Source: Candidatus Peregrinibacteria bacterium CG11_big_fil_rev_8_21_14_0_20_46_8
Lineage (GTDB): Bacteria > Patescibacteriota > Gracilibacteria > UBA1369 > UM-FILTER-53-11
Reading direction: 5' to 3'
Assembly: GCA_002796025.1 (NCBI GenBank)
Contig: PCVQ01000033.1
Location: forward strand, 1-13,902
DNA: 13,902 nt
Each line of letters starts with the position of its first letter. Position 1 is the first letter of the stretch. A program made the translations under genes and the position numbers. Positions 1-5,835 of the stretch are shown in pieces. The notes below the pieces were generated by a model. The model was not told where the DNA came from. It made no database searches and saw nothing but the letters and a program-made list of their open reading frames with translations.

Positions 1-539
1 GCAAGGGCCCGAATAAGCCCGGTCTCATTATCATAGAGCAGGCCGAAAACACGCAACGTTTTAGGAAAATAAGGATGGCCGCAAAGAAGCGCCACGGATC
101 GCAACACATGCTCTTCGGGATCAGTAAAGCCGCCGAGCCAGCGCTGAAAATCCGGACGCATAACTTCCGACAATGGGACACCGGTACTCTGGGCAATATT
201 ATGAGCAATACGAAAATCGCCTCTGCCAATTTGCGTCATGCCGCACTTTGTGTGTCCCATAATTGCAACCTCTTCCACTCCTAATAGATGAACTGCTACA
301 AGCAGGCTGCGGAGTGTACCGTCATCGATACAGTTACCGGCATTCCGAATAATTTTGGCGTCGCCATGATTCAGACCCAATACTTTTTCGACATTATAAC
401 GGCTATCCATGCAAGCAACGACGGCGAGCTTGAGCCGCGGCAGCGCCTCCCGCTCCGAATCTTCGGGATTCCACTCACTGGCAACGAAATGCGCATTGCC
501 TGCAAGAAGCTGCTCTAAAGAGGGCGGGTCAAACTGCAT
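1..539 (-). CDS. beta-class carbonic anhydrase (3' end outside window)
   Basis: The enzyme interconverts CO2 and bicarbonate at a zinc site in the cytoplasm. 179 codons are visible before the left edge. The zinc signature is complete: Cys43-x-Asp45-x-Arg47 (ACMDSR) and His96-x-x-Cys99 (GHTKCG), giving Cys/His/Cys ligands plus the Asp-Arg dyad. RNAGN at 65-69 is also typical of the family. The short N-terminus before the first ligand resembles the compact, Cab-like beta enzymes of roughly 170-200 residues, so only a little is probably missing. The ATG at 537-539 lies 8 nt after the dnaB stop on the same strand, so the two are probably co-transcribed. No Shine-Dalgarno sequence precedes it. Bicarbonate is also the substrate of carbamoyl-phosphate synthase, encoded elsewhere in the window; a functional link is only inference. 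Confidence 0.93.
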   Translation of the reverse strand, partial: MQFDPPSLEQLLAGNAHFVASEWNPEDSEREALPRLKLAVVACMDSRYNVEKVLGLNHGDAKIIRNAGNCIDDGTLRSLLVAVHLLGVEEVAIMGHTKCGMTQIGRGDFRIAHNIAQSTGVPLSEVMRPDFQRWLGGFTDPEEHVLRSVALLCGHPYFPKTLRVFGLLYDNETGLIRAL

Positions 540-547
540 AGATTTTA

Positions 548-1969
548 TTAAAAGGTAATGCTTTTAGGGCTTGCAAAATTTGCGCCGGTTGAGGCACCGC
601 CATTCAGTGCCATACCGGGCGCTTTGCGCTGACGGTCAATTTCAATAAATTTCATCTTCGCCTTTTCGAATATAAGTTCGATATGGCCGATTGGACCATT
701 GCGGTGTTTGCGAATATAAATATCGGTAATGCCTTTTCGATCGGTATCTTCTTCGTAATAGTCTTCGCGATAAATCATCATAATGACATCGGCATCTTGC
801 TCAATAGAGCCCGACTCACGGAGATCGGACATTTGCGGAACCTTATTAGGTCGCTGTTCAACGGCACGCGAAAGCTGCGAAAGTGCAACAATCGGAATAT
901 GAAGTTCGCGCGCGAGATTTTTTAATGCACGTGTAATTTCAGAAATTTCTTGCACACGGTTTGATTGAAAGCCGGTACGGTTTGTAACACTCATCATTTG
1001 CAAGTAGTCGATAAAGAGAACATCGAGCCCATGCTCGGCCTTTAGCCGGCGCGCCTTTGTCCGCAATTCCACAATGCTATTTACTGCTGAATCGTCTATA
1101 AAAATCTTAGTCTTGTTTAAGTCGTCCATCACGTTGCCGATACGCGAAAAATCTTCGTCACTCAACTTGCCGGTCCGCATCTTCCACGAATCGACACCGA
1201 GCAATGAACAGAACATGCGTTCAACTAACTGCTCCTTACTCATTTCCAATGAGATAATTCCTACAGAATTACCGCGGCGTGCAATGTTTTGACCGATATT
1301 TAGTGCGAGCGCAGTTTTACCCATGGATGGACGGGCAGCTAAAATAACAAGGTCGGTATTTTGTAAACCAGAAAGAAGATTGTCGAGGGACTTGAAACCG
1401 GTCGGCAGACCACGATAGCGATCTTTTGCCTCGGGGTCATGAAGGTCGGAAATTTTTTCGTAGGTTCCTGCAAGCACATCTTTAATGTGAACAAACTTGT
1501 CCTTCACGAAATTTTGCGAAACACTGAACAGCTGCTTTTCGGCTTCTTCAATAATCTCTTCGAGATCTTTGGCTTCATCGTATCCTAACCCCATAATTGC
1601 ATCGCCGGCTTTAATAAGCTTACGAAGCGTCGCTTTGTGTTTAACGATGAGACCATACTGCACAATGTGCGCGGCAGTCGGGACCTCAAGCGTTAGTTCG
1701 GCAATATACGAAGCACCGCCGACTTTATCGAGATTTCCATGATCTTCGAGAATACCGGCAAGAATCTTCACATCGATAGGCATATGCTTTGCATACAGAT
1801 CGAGCATTGCCTGAAAAATTATGCCGTGCTGCTCATAATAAAAATCCTCGGGCTGCAAAAAATCTGCAACTTTCACAATTGAGTCTTTATCGAGAAGCAG
1901 TGAGCCGAGCGTCGACTTTTCGGCATCAGGAGAGTGCGGAAGAATTTTAGCAACAGTATTGTGAGACAT
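548..1969 (-). CDS. dnaB: replicative DNA helicase DnaB
   Basis: This is the hexameric helicase that unwinds DNA at the replication fork and recruits primase. The 473-aa length is normal for the family. The N-terminal helical domain begins with the usual HSPDAEKSTLGSLLLD block and spans about residues 1-150. The RecA-like motor follows: Walker A ARPSMGKT (212-219), Walker B with LFIDYLQMM (Asp321), motif H4 QLSRAVEQRP from Gln365, and the basic finger loop YIRKHRNGPIG (Arg420, Arg423). No intein interrupts the P-loop. I chose the ATG at 1967-1969 (MSHNTVAKI, the usual family beginning). An in-frame ATG at 1985-1987 would add six residues and would sit directly against the TTCAT boxes upstream. 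Neither start has a Shine-Dalgarno sequence. The carbonic anhydrase gene follows after 8 nt; yraN is divergent. Confidence 0.97.
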   Translation of the reverse strand: MSHNTVAKILPHSPDAEKSTLGSLLLDKDSIVKVADFLQPEDFYYEQHGIIFQAMLDLYAKHMPIDVKILAGILEDHGNLDKVGGASYIAELTLEVPTAAHIVQYGLIVKHKATLRKLIKAGDAIMGLGYDEAKDLEEIIEEAEKQLFSVSQNFVKDKFVHIKDVLAGTYEKISDLHDPEAKDRYRGLPTGFKSLDNLLSGLQNTDLVILAARPSMGKTALALNIGQNIARRGNSVGIISLEMSKEQLVERMFCSLLGVDSWKMRTGKLSDEDFSRIGNVMDDLNKTKIFIDDSAVNSIVELRTKARRLKAEHGLDVLFIDYLQMMSVTNRTGFQSNRVQEISEITRALKNLARELHIPIVALSQLSRAVEQRPNKVPQMSDLRESGSIEQDADVIMMIYREDYYEEDTDRKGITDIYIRKHRNGPIGHIELIFEKAKMKFIEIDRQRKAPGMALNGGASTGANFASPKSITF

Positions 1970-1974
1970 ATTTG

Positions 1975-2009
1975 ACGTTAGGCCCATTTTTCATGAAAAA
2001 TTCATGAAC
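1975..2009 (-). promoter_or_regulatory. dnaB promoter region with paired TTCAT boxes
   Basis: On the minus strand GTTCAT (2009-2004) and TTTCAT (1998-1993) start 11 bp apart. They lie within two perfect TTCATGAA palindromes at 1990-1997 and 2001-2008. A weak -10-like TAACGT lies at 1980-1975, 5 nt before the preferred dnaB ATG and 18 bp after the second box. The same box pair occurs in the yraN and comM promoters at a tighter 16-bp distance. The boxes are clear; the -10 here is the weakest of the set. Confidence 0.45.
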
Positions 2010-2184
2010 GGCAATATTGAAGAGGCGACAATACAAGGCAAGATTGACGAATATATTAATTGAGACAAAATAATATTGGCTTAATGATGAGACTTTCGCA
2101 TGATACGGCAAATAAACAGCTAAAAACCTGTTGAAAACTTGATGAAAACACGGTGAAGATCTCATTGACAGGATCGCGAATCGC

Positions 2185-2217
2185 GTTCATAAAAATTTCA
2201 TCTTCTCCTGCTATGCT
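2185..2217 (+). promoter_or_regulatory. yraN promoter: TTCAT box pair plus extended -10
   Basis: GTTCAT at 2185-2190 and TTTCAT at 2196-2201 start 11 bp apart. An extended -10 follows: TG at 2209-2210, one base, then TATGCT at 2212-2217, 16 bp after the start of the second box. Only 8 nt separate the hexamer from the yraN ATG, so the transcript would have almost no leader. No -35 hexamer sits at 17-bp spacing. The rest of the 256-bp dnaB-yraN gap is AT-rich, and I see no further gene in it. Confidence 0.55.
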
Positions 2218-2225
2218 TCCCGGCT

Positions 2226-2588
2226 ATGCAGGCAAAAAAAATTGGCTATCTGGGTGAGGAGCTCGCGGCTTCATACCTCAATCAACACGGTTATAGTATT
2301 GTTGCAACCAATTATACGATTCAAGGCGGAGAGATCGACATTATTGCCCGATGTAATGATTTCCTGATTTTCGTAGAGGTAAAAACGCGCACAAGCAGCA
2401 CATTTGGCAACGGAGGAGAAAGCATTACCCGCAACAAACGCCTTCGCTTACAACGAGCAATAACGCACTACATTGCCCAACACTGTGCTCATCGAGAGCC
2501 TGAATATCGCATCGATGTCATCGAGATCACGCTCCACGCGCAAAAGCACTATCTTCTAAATATCGACCACATCGAAAATATTGAATAA
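2226..2588 (+). CDS. yraN: YraN family (UPF0102) endonuclease-like protein
   Basis: The full 120-aa length is normal for the family. YraN proteins have a PD-(D/E)xK nuclease-like fold related to Holliday-junction resolvases; their biochemical role is poorly defined, and they often neighbour DNA-processing or competence genes. Visible signature: GYLGEELAASYL near the N-terminus (Glu11/Glu12), GGEIDII with Glu36 and Asp38, then FVEVKTR with Glu51 and Lys53 forming the E-x-K half of the active site, and a basic KRLRLQRA helix. comM, a frequent partner of yraN in bacterial genomes, lies one gene downstream and shares its promoter layout. The ATG is supported by an extended -10 eight bases upstream; there is no Shine-Dalgarno sequence. 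Confidence 0.93.
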   Translation: MQAKKIGYLGEELAASYLNQHGYSIVATNYTIQGGEIDIIARCNDFLIFVEVKTRTSSTFGNGGESITRNKRLRLQRAITHYIAQHCAHREPEYRIDVIEITLHAQKHYLLNIDHIENIE

Positions 2589-2629
2589 AATGCAGGCACA
2601 TCCCGATCGGAACGAGCCAAACTGATAAA

Positions 2630-2638
2630 TGATACACT
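2630..2638 (+). promoter_or_regulatory. extended -10 element before the PEGA-like gene
   Basis: TG at 2630-2631, one base, then TACACT at 2633-2638. Six bases later comes the ATG at 2645, so a transcript starting at the usual distance would begin at or next to the start codon. There is no recognisable -35 and no Shine-Dalgarno sequence. It lies in the 56-bp gap after yraN. Confidence 0.4.
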
Positions 2639-2644
2639 AGGCCC

Positions 2645-3874
2645 ATGGAATCGTACGATACTCCAGATATACATCGGCCAACACGAAAACATGCGGTTCT
2701 ATTTTTAATCTTTGCGCTCATTGTTGGCAGCGGAATTGTTGGATGGACTTTTTTCTACAATCGCGGCACCCTCCTTCTCAGCGGATCGGCTCCTTTTTCA
2801 TATACAATTGCCGGCAAAGAATATACCTGTACCGAATCGCCATGTGGTAAAAAACTAGCACCAACCACATATACATTTGAGGCCCAAAAAGAGGGCTACT
2901 ATAGCTATAAAGAACTCATAACTATCCGGCGCGGAGAACTCACAAAGCTTAGCCTCAATTTTACGTACGTTCCTGTAATTGAGTCGCGCGGTGCAGTACA
3001 ACTTCCATTTAGAAATGCACCGCTAACATCATCATTTATAGGCAAAGAAAATATAGAGGGGTTGCCAGCCTCCGCTTCGGAAATTTCGGTTGCAGCAAAT
3101 AACACACAGCTCTTCTTTACCGAAAACGGACGCGCTGCACTCTTTCATATTCCGACACAAAAAATAAAGCGCACACCGTACAGCGGCGATGATCACCTTA
3201 CGTGGGCAGGCAATAATCTCTACGTGCTCAAACAGAATTCCGATGGCGCCAAAATTATTCATTGGAATGGAAAAGAAGAGCTCTTGATTGTTACATATAC
3301 ACGTCCGTTCACTGCACCACAGCTCATAGGTTCACCAAGCGGACGCTTTTTAGTAATTCACGATATCGCCGATAAGCGGCATGCTTTTTATATTGTTGAT
3401 CTTAAAGAAAAGACGCGCAAACGCCTGCCGCTAAGCGAGGAGGAACAGCAGATTCTGCTTACAAAGAATTATATTCTCATCAAAGATAAGAAAGAGACAA
3501 CTGCATACCACTATCAAACATTTCAAAAGCATCGTGTTGAAGCTTCTGAAATAACAAGTATTTCCGAGCCGGCATCACATCGGCTGCTTTTTGTAAGTGC
3601 GCGCGATCTCGCAACTGCACAGCGCGACATTATCAGTCTCTCGATTGGCGATGCTTTGGAGCAAACGCAAGAAAACATTACCAACAATCTTATCCAAAAC
3701 TCTAAATGGTTTATTACGGAATATGACATGGAAAAGAAACGTTACACAACGCTTGCAAGCATTGCTGCCGAAGATCTTATACCAATTACCCGAATGGAAG
3801 CGGAAAAAGATTCAATATTTTTTGAAAAGGGTAATGAGTTATTTGAAGTGCGGTTAAGCGAGCTTATAAAATAA
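2645..3874 (+). CDS. membrane-anchored PEGA-like and propeller-like envelope protein
   Basis: 409 aa, function unknown. A short basic cytoplasmic head (residues 1-16) is followed by one transmembrane helix at about 17-38, so the rest should lie outside the membrane. Residues 41-108 read like a PEGA domain: a GTLLLSGSAPFSYTIAG strand pair, a Lys-Leu-Ala-Pro turn, then a KEGYYSYKELITIRRGE strand series. PEGA domains are small beta modules of bacterial surface proteins. This copy carries a Cys62-x4-Cys67 pair that could form a disulfide. Residues from about 125 to the end are beta-rich with repeated hydrophobic strands ending in polar turns (for example FYIVDLKEKTRKRLPL), suggesting a degenerate beta-propeller of TolB/WD40 type; this is inferred from strand rhythm only. 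It sits between yraN and comM with 56-bp and 70-bp gaps and probably has its own promoter. No enzymatic motif is seen. Confidence 0.75.
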   Translation: MESYDTPDIHRPTRKHAVLFLIFALIVGSGIVGWTFFYNRGTLLLSGSAPFSYTIAGKEYTCTESPCGKKLAPTTYTFEAQKEGYYSYKELITIRRGELTKLSLNFTYVPVIESRGAVQLPFRNAPLTSSFIGKENIEGLPASASEISVAANNTQLFFTENGRAALFHIPTQKIKRTPYSGDDHLTWAGNNLYVLKQNSDGAKIIHWNGKEELLIVTYTRPFTAPQLIGSPSGRFLVIHDIADKRHAFYIVDLKEKTRKRLPLSEEEQQILLTKNYILIKDKKETTAYHYQTFQKHRVEASEITSISEPASHRLLFVSARDLATAQRDIISLSIGDALEQTQENITNNLIQNSKWFITEYDMEKKRYTTLASIAAEDLIPITRMEAEKDSIFFEKGNELFEVRLSELIK

Positions 3875-3881
3875 CGCCGCC

Positions 3882-3936
3882 GTTCATCTTTTTGTAAGAT
3901 TTTGTTCATCGGCTGTTCATTTCGAAGTGCTATAAG
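3882..3936 (+). promoter_or_regulatory. comM promoter: three GTTCAT boxes and extended -10
   Basis: GTTCAT occurs at 3882-3887, 3904-3909 and 3915-3920, with start spacings of 22 and 11 bp (two turns and one turn of the helix). The extended -10 follows: TG at 3928-3929, one base, TATAAG at 3931-3936, 16 bp after the start of the last box, exactly as at yraN. The comM ATG is 8 nt further on. A GAGG lies only 2 nt before the ATG, too close for a normal ribosome-binding site. The boxes lie in the gene-free gap after the PEGA-like gene. Confidence 0.6.
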
Positions 3937-3944
3937 CTGAGGTA

Positions 3945-5492
3945 ATGCCTGCAACAATTACTTCAGCATCGGTGTTTGGATTCGAATGCAAGACGATTCA
4001 CATCGAAGTCGATATATCGGCGGGGCTTCCGGGCATGAGTATCGTAGGACTCGGAGATACCTCGGTACAAGAATCGAAGGAGCGCATCCGATCAGCTATA
4101 AAAAATAGCGGTGCTGAGTATCCGCGCAAACGAAAAACAGTAAATCTTGCTCCTGCAGATCTGCGAAAATATGGGCCAAGTTTTGATTTGCCCATTGCAC
4201 TAGGGCTCCTCCATCAATCCAAACAGCTGCCCGAAAATGCACTGGCAAATACCGCAGTCATTGGCGAACTTGCGCTCAGCGGGGAAGTTAGAAGTGTACA
4301 GGGTGCGCTGCCACTTGTGGCATATCTTATACAAGAGGGCTATAGAAAAATTATAATTCCACACAGCAATGCACACGAAGTTACAATTCTTCCGGGTGCC
4401 GATATTTTCCCCACCACGAATCTTGCAGAGCTGGTTGCACATCTTCGTGGAGAACTTCTCATAAAGCCGGTTACATATATTAAACGGCGGCCCGTGCTCC
4501 AATCAGCACCAGCCTCGCCATGGCGGCTTGAAGACATTCAGGGACATGCAGAAGCAAAGCGCGTCTTAACAATTGCCGCTGCCGGAGGACACAACGTTTT
4601 GCTCAGCGGTCCCCCGGGAACCGGAAAAACGGTATTGGCTCAGGCGCTGCAAAGCATTCTCCCTCCGCTTACGCTGCAAGAATCAATCGAAACGACAAAA
4701 GTGTACTCCATTGCAGGCAAACTACCTGCGGGAGAGCAGCTCATCACGGCACCTCCCTTTCGCGGCATTCATCACACTGCATCTACTGTTTCGCTCATTG
4801 GAGGCGGCAGCATTCCACGCCCCGGAGAAATATCGCTCGCACACAACGGCGTACTCTTCTTAGACGAGCTTTTAGAATTTCGCCGCGGAACACTCGATGC
4901 TTTACGGCAACCCCTCGAAGAGGGCACAGTGCATTTGAGCCGTGCTGCAGGAAATGTAACCTTCCCGGCGAACTTTATGCTCATTGCAGCAACAAATCCC
5001 TGTGTATGCGGCTTTGCCGGCGATCCGGTACGAGCGTGCATCTGCACCCCAAGCCAGCTGCAAACATATCACAAAAAACTCTCCGGGCCTCTTTTGGACC
5101 GCATCGATTTGCACGTTCAAGTTCCGCGTCTCCCACTGCATGAGCTACGGAGCGAGGGCAGCTTGGGGATCACATCAAAAGAAGTTCGCAATGAGATTAT
5201 GCGTGCACGCAAAGTTCAAGCAAAACGCTTTCGCCATCGACCATTTGTAACAAATGCAAAAATGCACGGGACAGAAATAAACACCTATTGCGCGCTCGAT
5301 AATGCCTCGCAACATCTTCTCAAAGCTGCTTTTGCAGCATCACACTACAGCGGACGTGCGTATCATCGAATTTTAAAAGTAGCCCGCACGATTGCAGACC
5401 TAAACAACAAAGCAAACATATCTCAAGAACATCTTGCAGAAGCCATCCGCTACAGAGCAGGAAAAATTGCAAACAGCGCTATGGATGCATAG
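3945..5492 (+). CDS. comM: ComM/YifB family Mg-chelatase-like AAA+ ATPase
   Basis: 515 aa, full length for the family. In transformable bacteria ComM is a hexameric helicase that promotes branch migration during integration of incoming DNA; in others the role is less clear. The N-terminal Lon-protease-like fold covers about residues 1-180 (GLPGMSIVGLGDTSVQESKE, then NLAPADLRK). The AAA+ core has Walker A GPPGTGKT (222-229), Walker B VLFLDE (303-308), and the family's cysteine insertion NPCVCG with a matching Cys365-x-Cys367, presumably metal-binding, followed by LLDRID with Arg386 as likely arginine finger. The C-terminal Mg_chelatase_C helical domain includes YHRILKVARTIADL. ATG at 3945 gives the usual N-terminus. 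The next gene starts 10 nt after the TAG stop, but its own promoter overlaps the comM 3' end. Confidence 0.96.
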   Translation: MPATITSASVFGFECKTIHIEVDISAGLPGMSIVGLGDTSVQESKERIRSAIKNSGAEYPRKRKTVNLAPADLRKYGPSFDLPIALGLLHQSKQLPENALANTAVIGELALSGEVRSVQGALPLVAYLIQEGYRKIIIPHSNAHEVTILPGADIFPTTNLAELVAHLRGELLIKPVTYIKRRPVLQSAPASPWRLEDIQGHAEAKRVLTIAAAGGHNVLLSGPPGTGKTVLAQALQSILPPLTLQESIETTKVYSIAGKLPAGEQLITAPPFRGIHHTASTVSLIGGGSIPRPGEISLAHNGVLFLDELLEFRRGTLDALRQPLEEGTVHLSRAAGNVTFPANFMLIAATNPCVCGFAGDPVRACICTPSQLQTYHKKLSGPLLDRIDLHVQVPRLPLHELRSEGSLGITSKEVRNEIMRARKVQAKRFRHRPFVTNAKMHGTEINTYCALDNASQHLLKAAFAASHYSGRAYHRILKVARTIADLNNKANISQEHLAEAIRYRAGKIANSAMDA

Positions 5493-5495
5493 AAT
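5467..5495 (+). promoter_or_regulatory. promoter of the small four-cysteine protein gene
   Basis: TTGCAA at 5467-5472, a spacer of exactly 17 bp, then TAGAAT at 5490-5495 (five of six consensus bases). The ATG at 5503 is 7 nt further on. The -10 overlaps the comM stop codon. Transcription from here would start at or within a base or two of the ATG. Confidence 0.5.
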
Positions 5496-5502
5496 AGATA
5501 AG

Positions 5503-5805
5503 ATGAACCAGCGACAACAAATCGGAATCGTACTCATTATAATCATTCTCGTAGTGATAGGCTTTCTTCTCTTTGGAGGAAATGTACCGCTTCAAGGCAA
5601 CCTTAATGGCATTGCCGCTGCCGAATCCAGGGCATGCCGCGCCCTTTCAGGTGCATGCGAACGAGAAATTCTCGAAACCGACAAGGCCGGTGAGAACTGC
5701 AAACGGTATGAAGCTGACTGTCTTTTAGAGGAAGGAGAAGCAGAGGCGCTTGATTTTGGCGATGAAGATTTTGTAGAAAGCAGCGAGAATTTATTTGCCG
5801 AGTAA
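5503..5805 (+). CDS. small membrane-anchored acidic protein with twin CX6C motif
   Basis: 100 aa, not recognised. After six polar residues comes a strongly hydrophobic helix at about 7-25 (IGIVLIIIILVVIGFLLF), then a spacer, and a 60-residue acidic domain predicted to lie outside the membrane. Its four cysteines are symmetric: Cys45-x6-Cys52-x13-Cys66-x6-Cys73. Two helices paired by two disulfides would fit that spacing, but this is inference. The C-terminal 25 residues are very acidic. I chose ATG 5503 over an in-frame ATG at 5434 because the latter lies deep inside comM, and because a TTGCAA-17-TAGAAT promoter sits immediately before 5503. It lies between comM and carB, with a 30-bp gap to carB. 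Confidence 0.72.
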   Translation: MNQRQQIGIVLIIIILVVIGFLLFGGNVPLQGNLNGIAAAESRACRALSGACEREILETDKAGENCKRYEADCLLEEGEAEALDFGDEDFVESSENLFAE

Positions 5806-5823
5806 GCCCGGTATCGCTATACT
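5795..5823 (+). promoter_or_regulatory. carB promoter
   Basis: TTGCCG at 5795-5800, 17-bp spacer, TATACT at 5818-5823. The carB ATG lies 12 nt downstream, predicting a leader of about five bases. GGAAAAG just before the ATG is a poor Shine-Dalgarno candidate. The -35 overlaps the last codons of the upstream small gene. Its position supports the annotated carB start, including the basic N-terminal tail. Confidence 0.6.
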
Positions 5824-5835
5824 CTTGCGGAAAAG

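Noticed and set aside
2165..2193. Perfect TTGACA at 2165-2170 as the -35 of yraN
   Set aside because: At 17-18 bp it meets only CATAAA or ATAAAA, a poor -10, and the good extended -10 at 2212 is over 40 bp away. A second, upstream promoter cannot be excluded.
1970..2225. Possible replication origin beside dnaB
   Set aside because: I see no cluster of TTATNCACA-like DnaA boxes, only AT-rich sequence and the TTCAT boxes.
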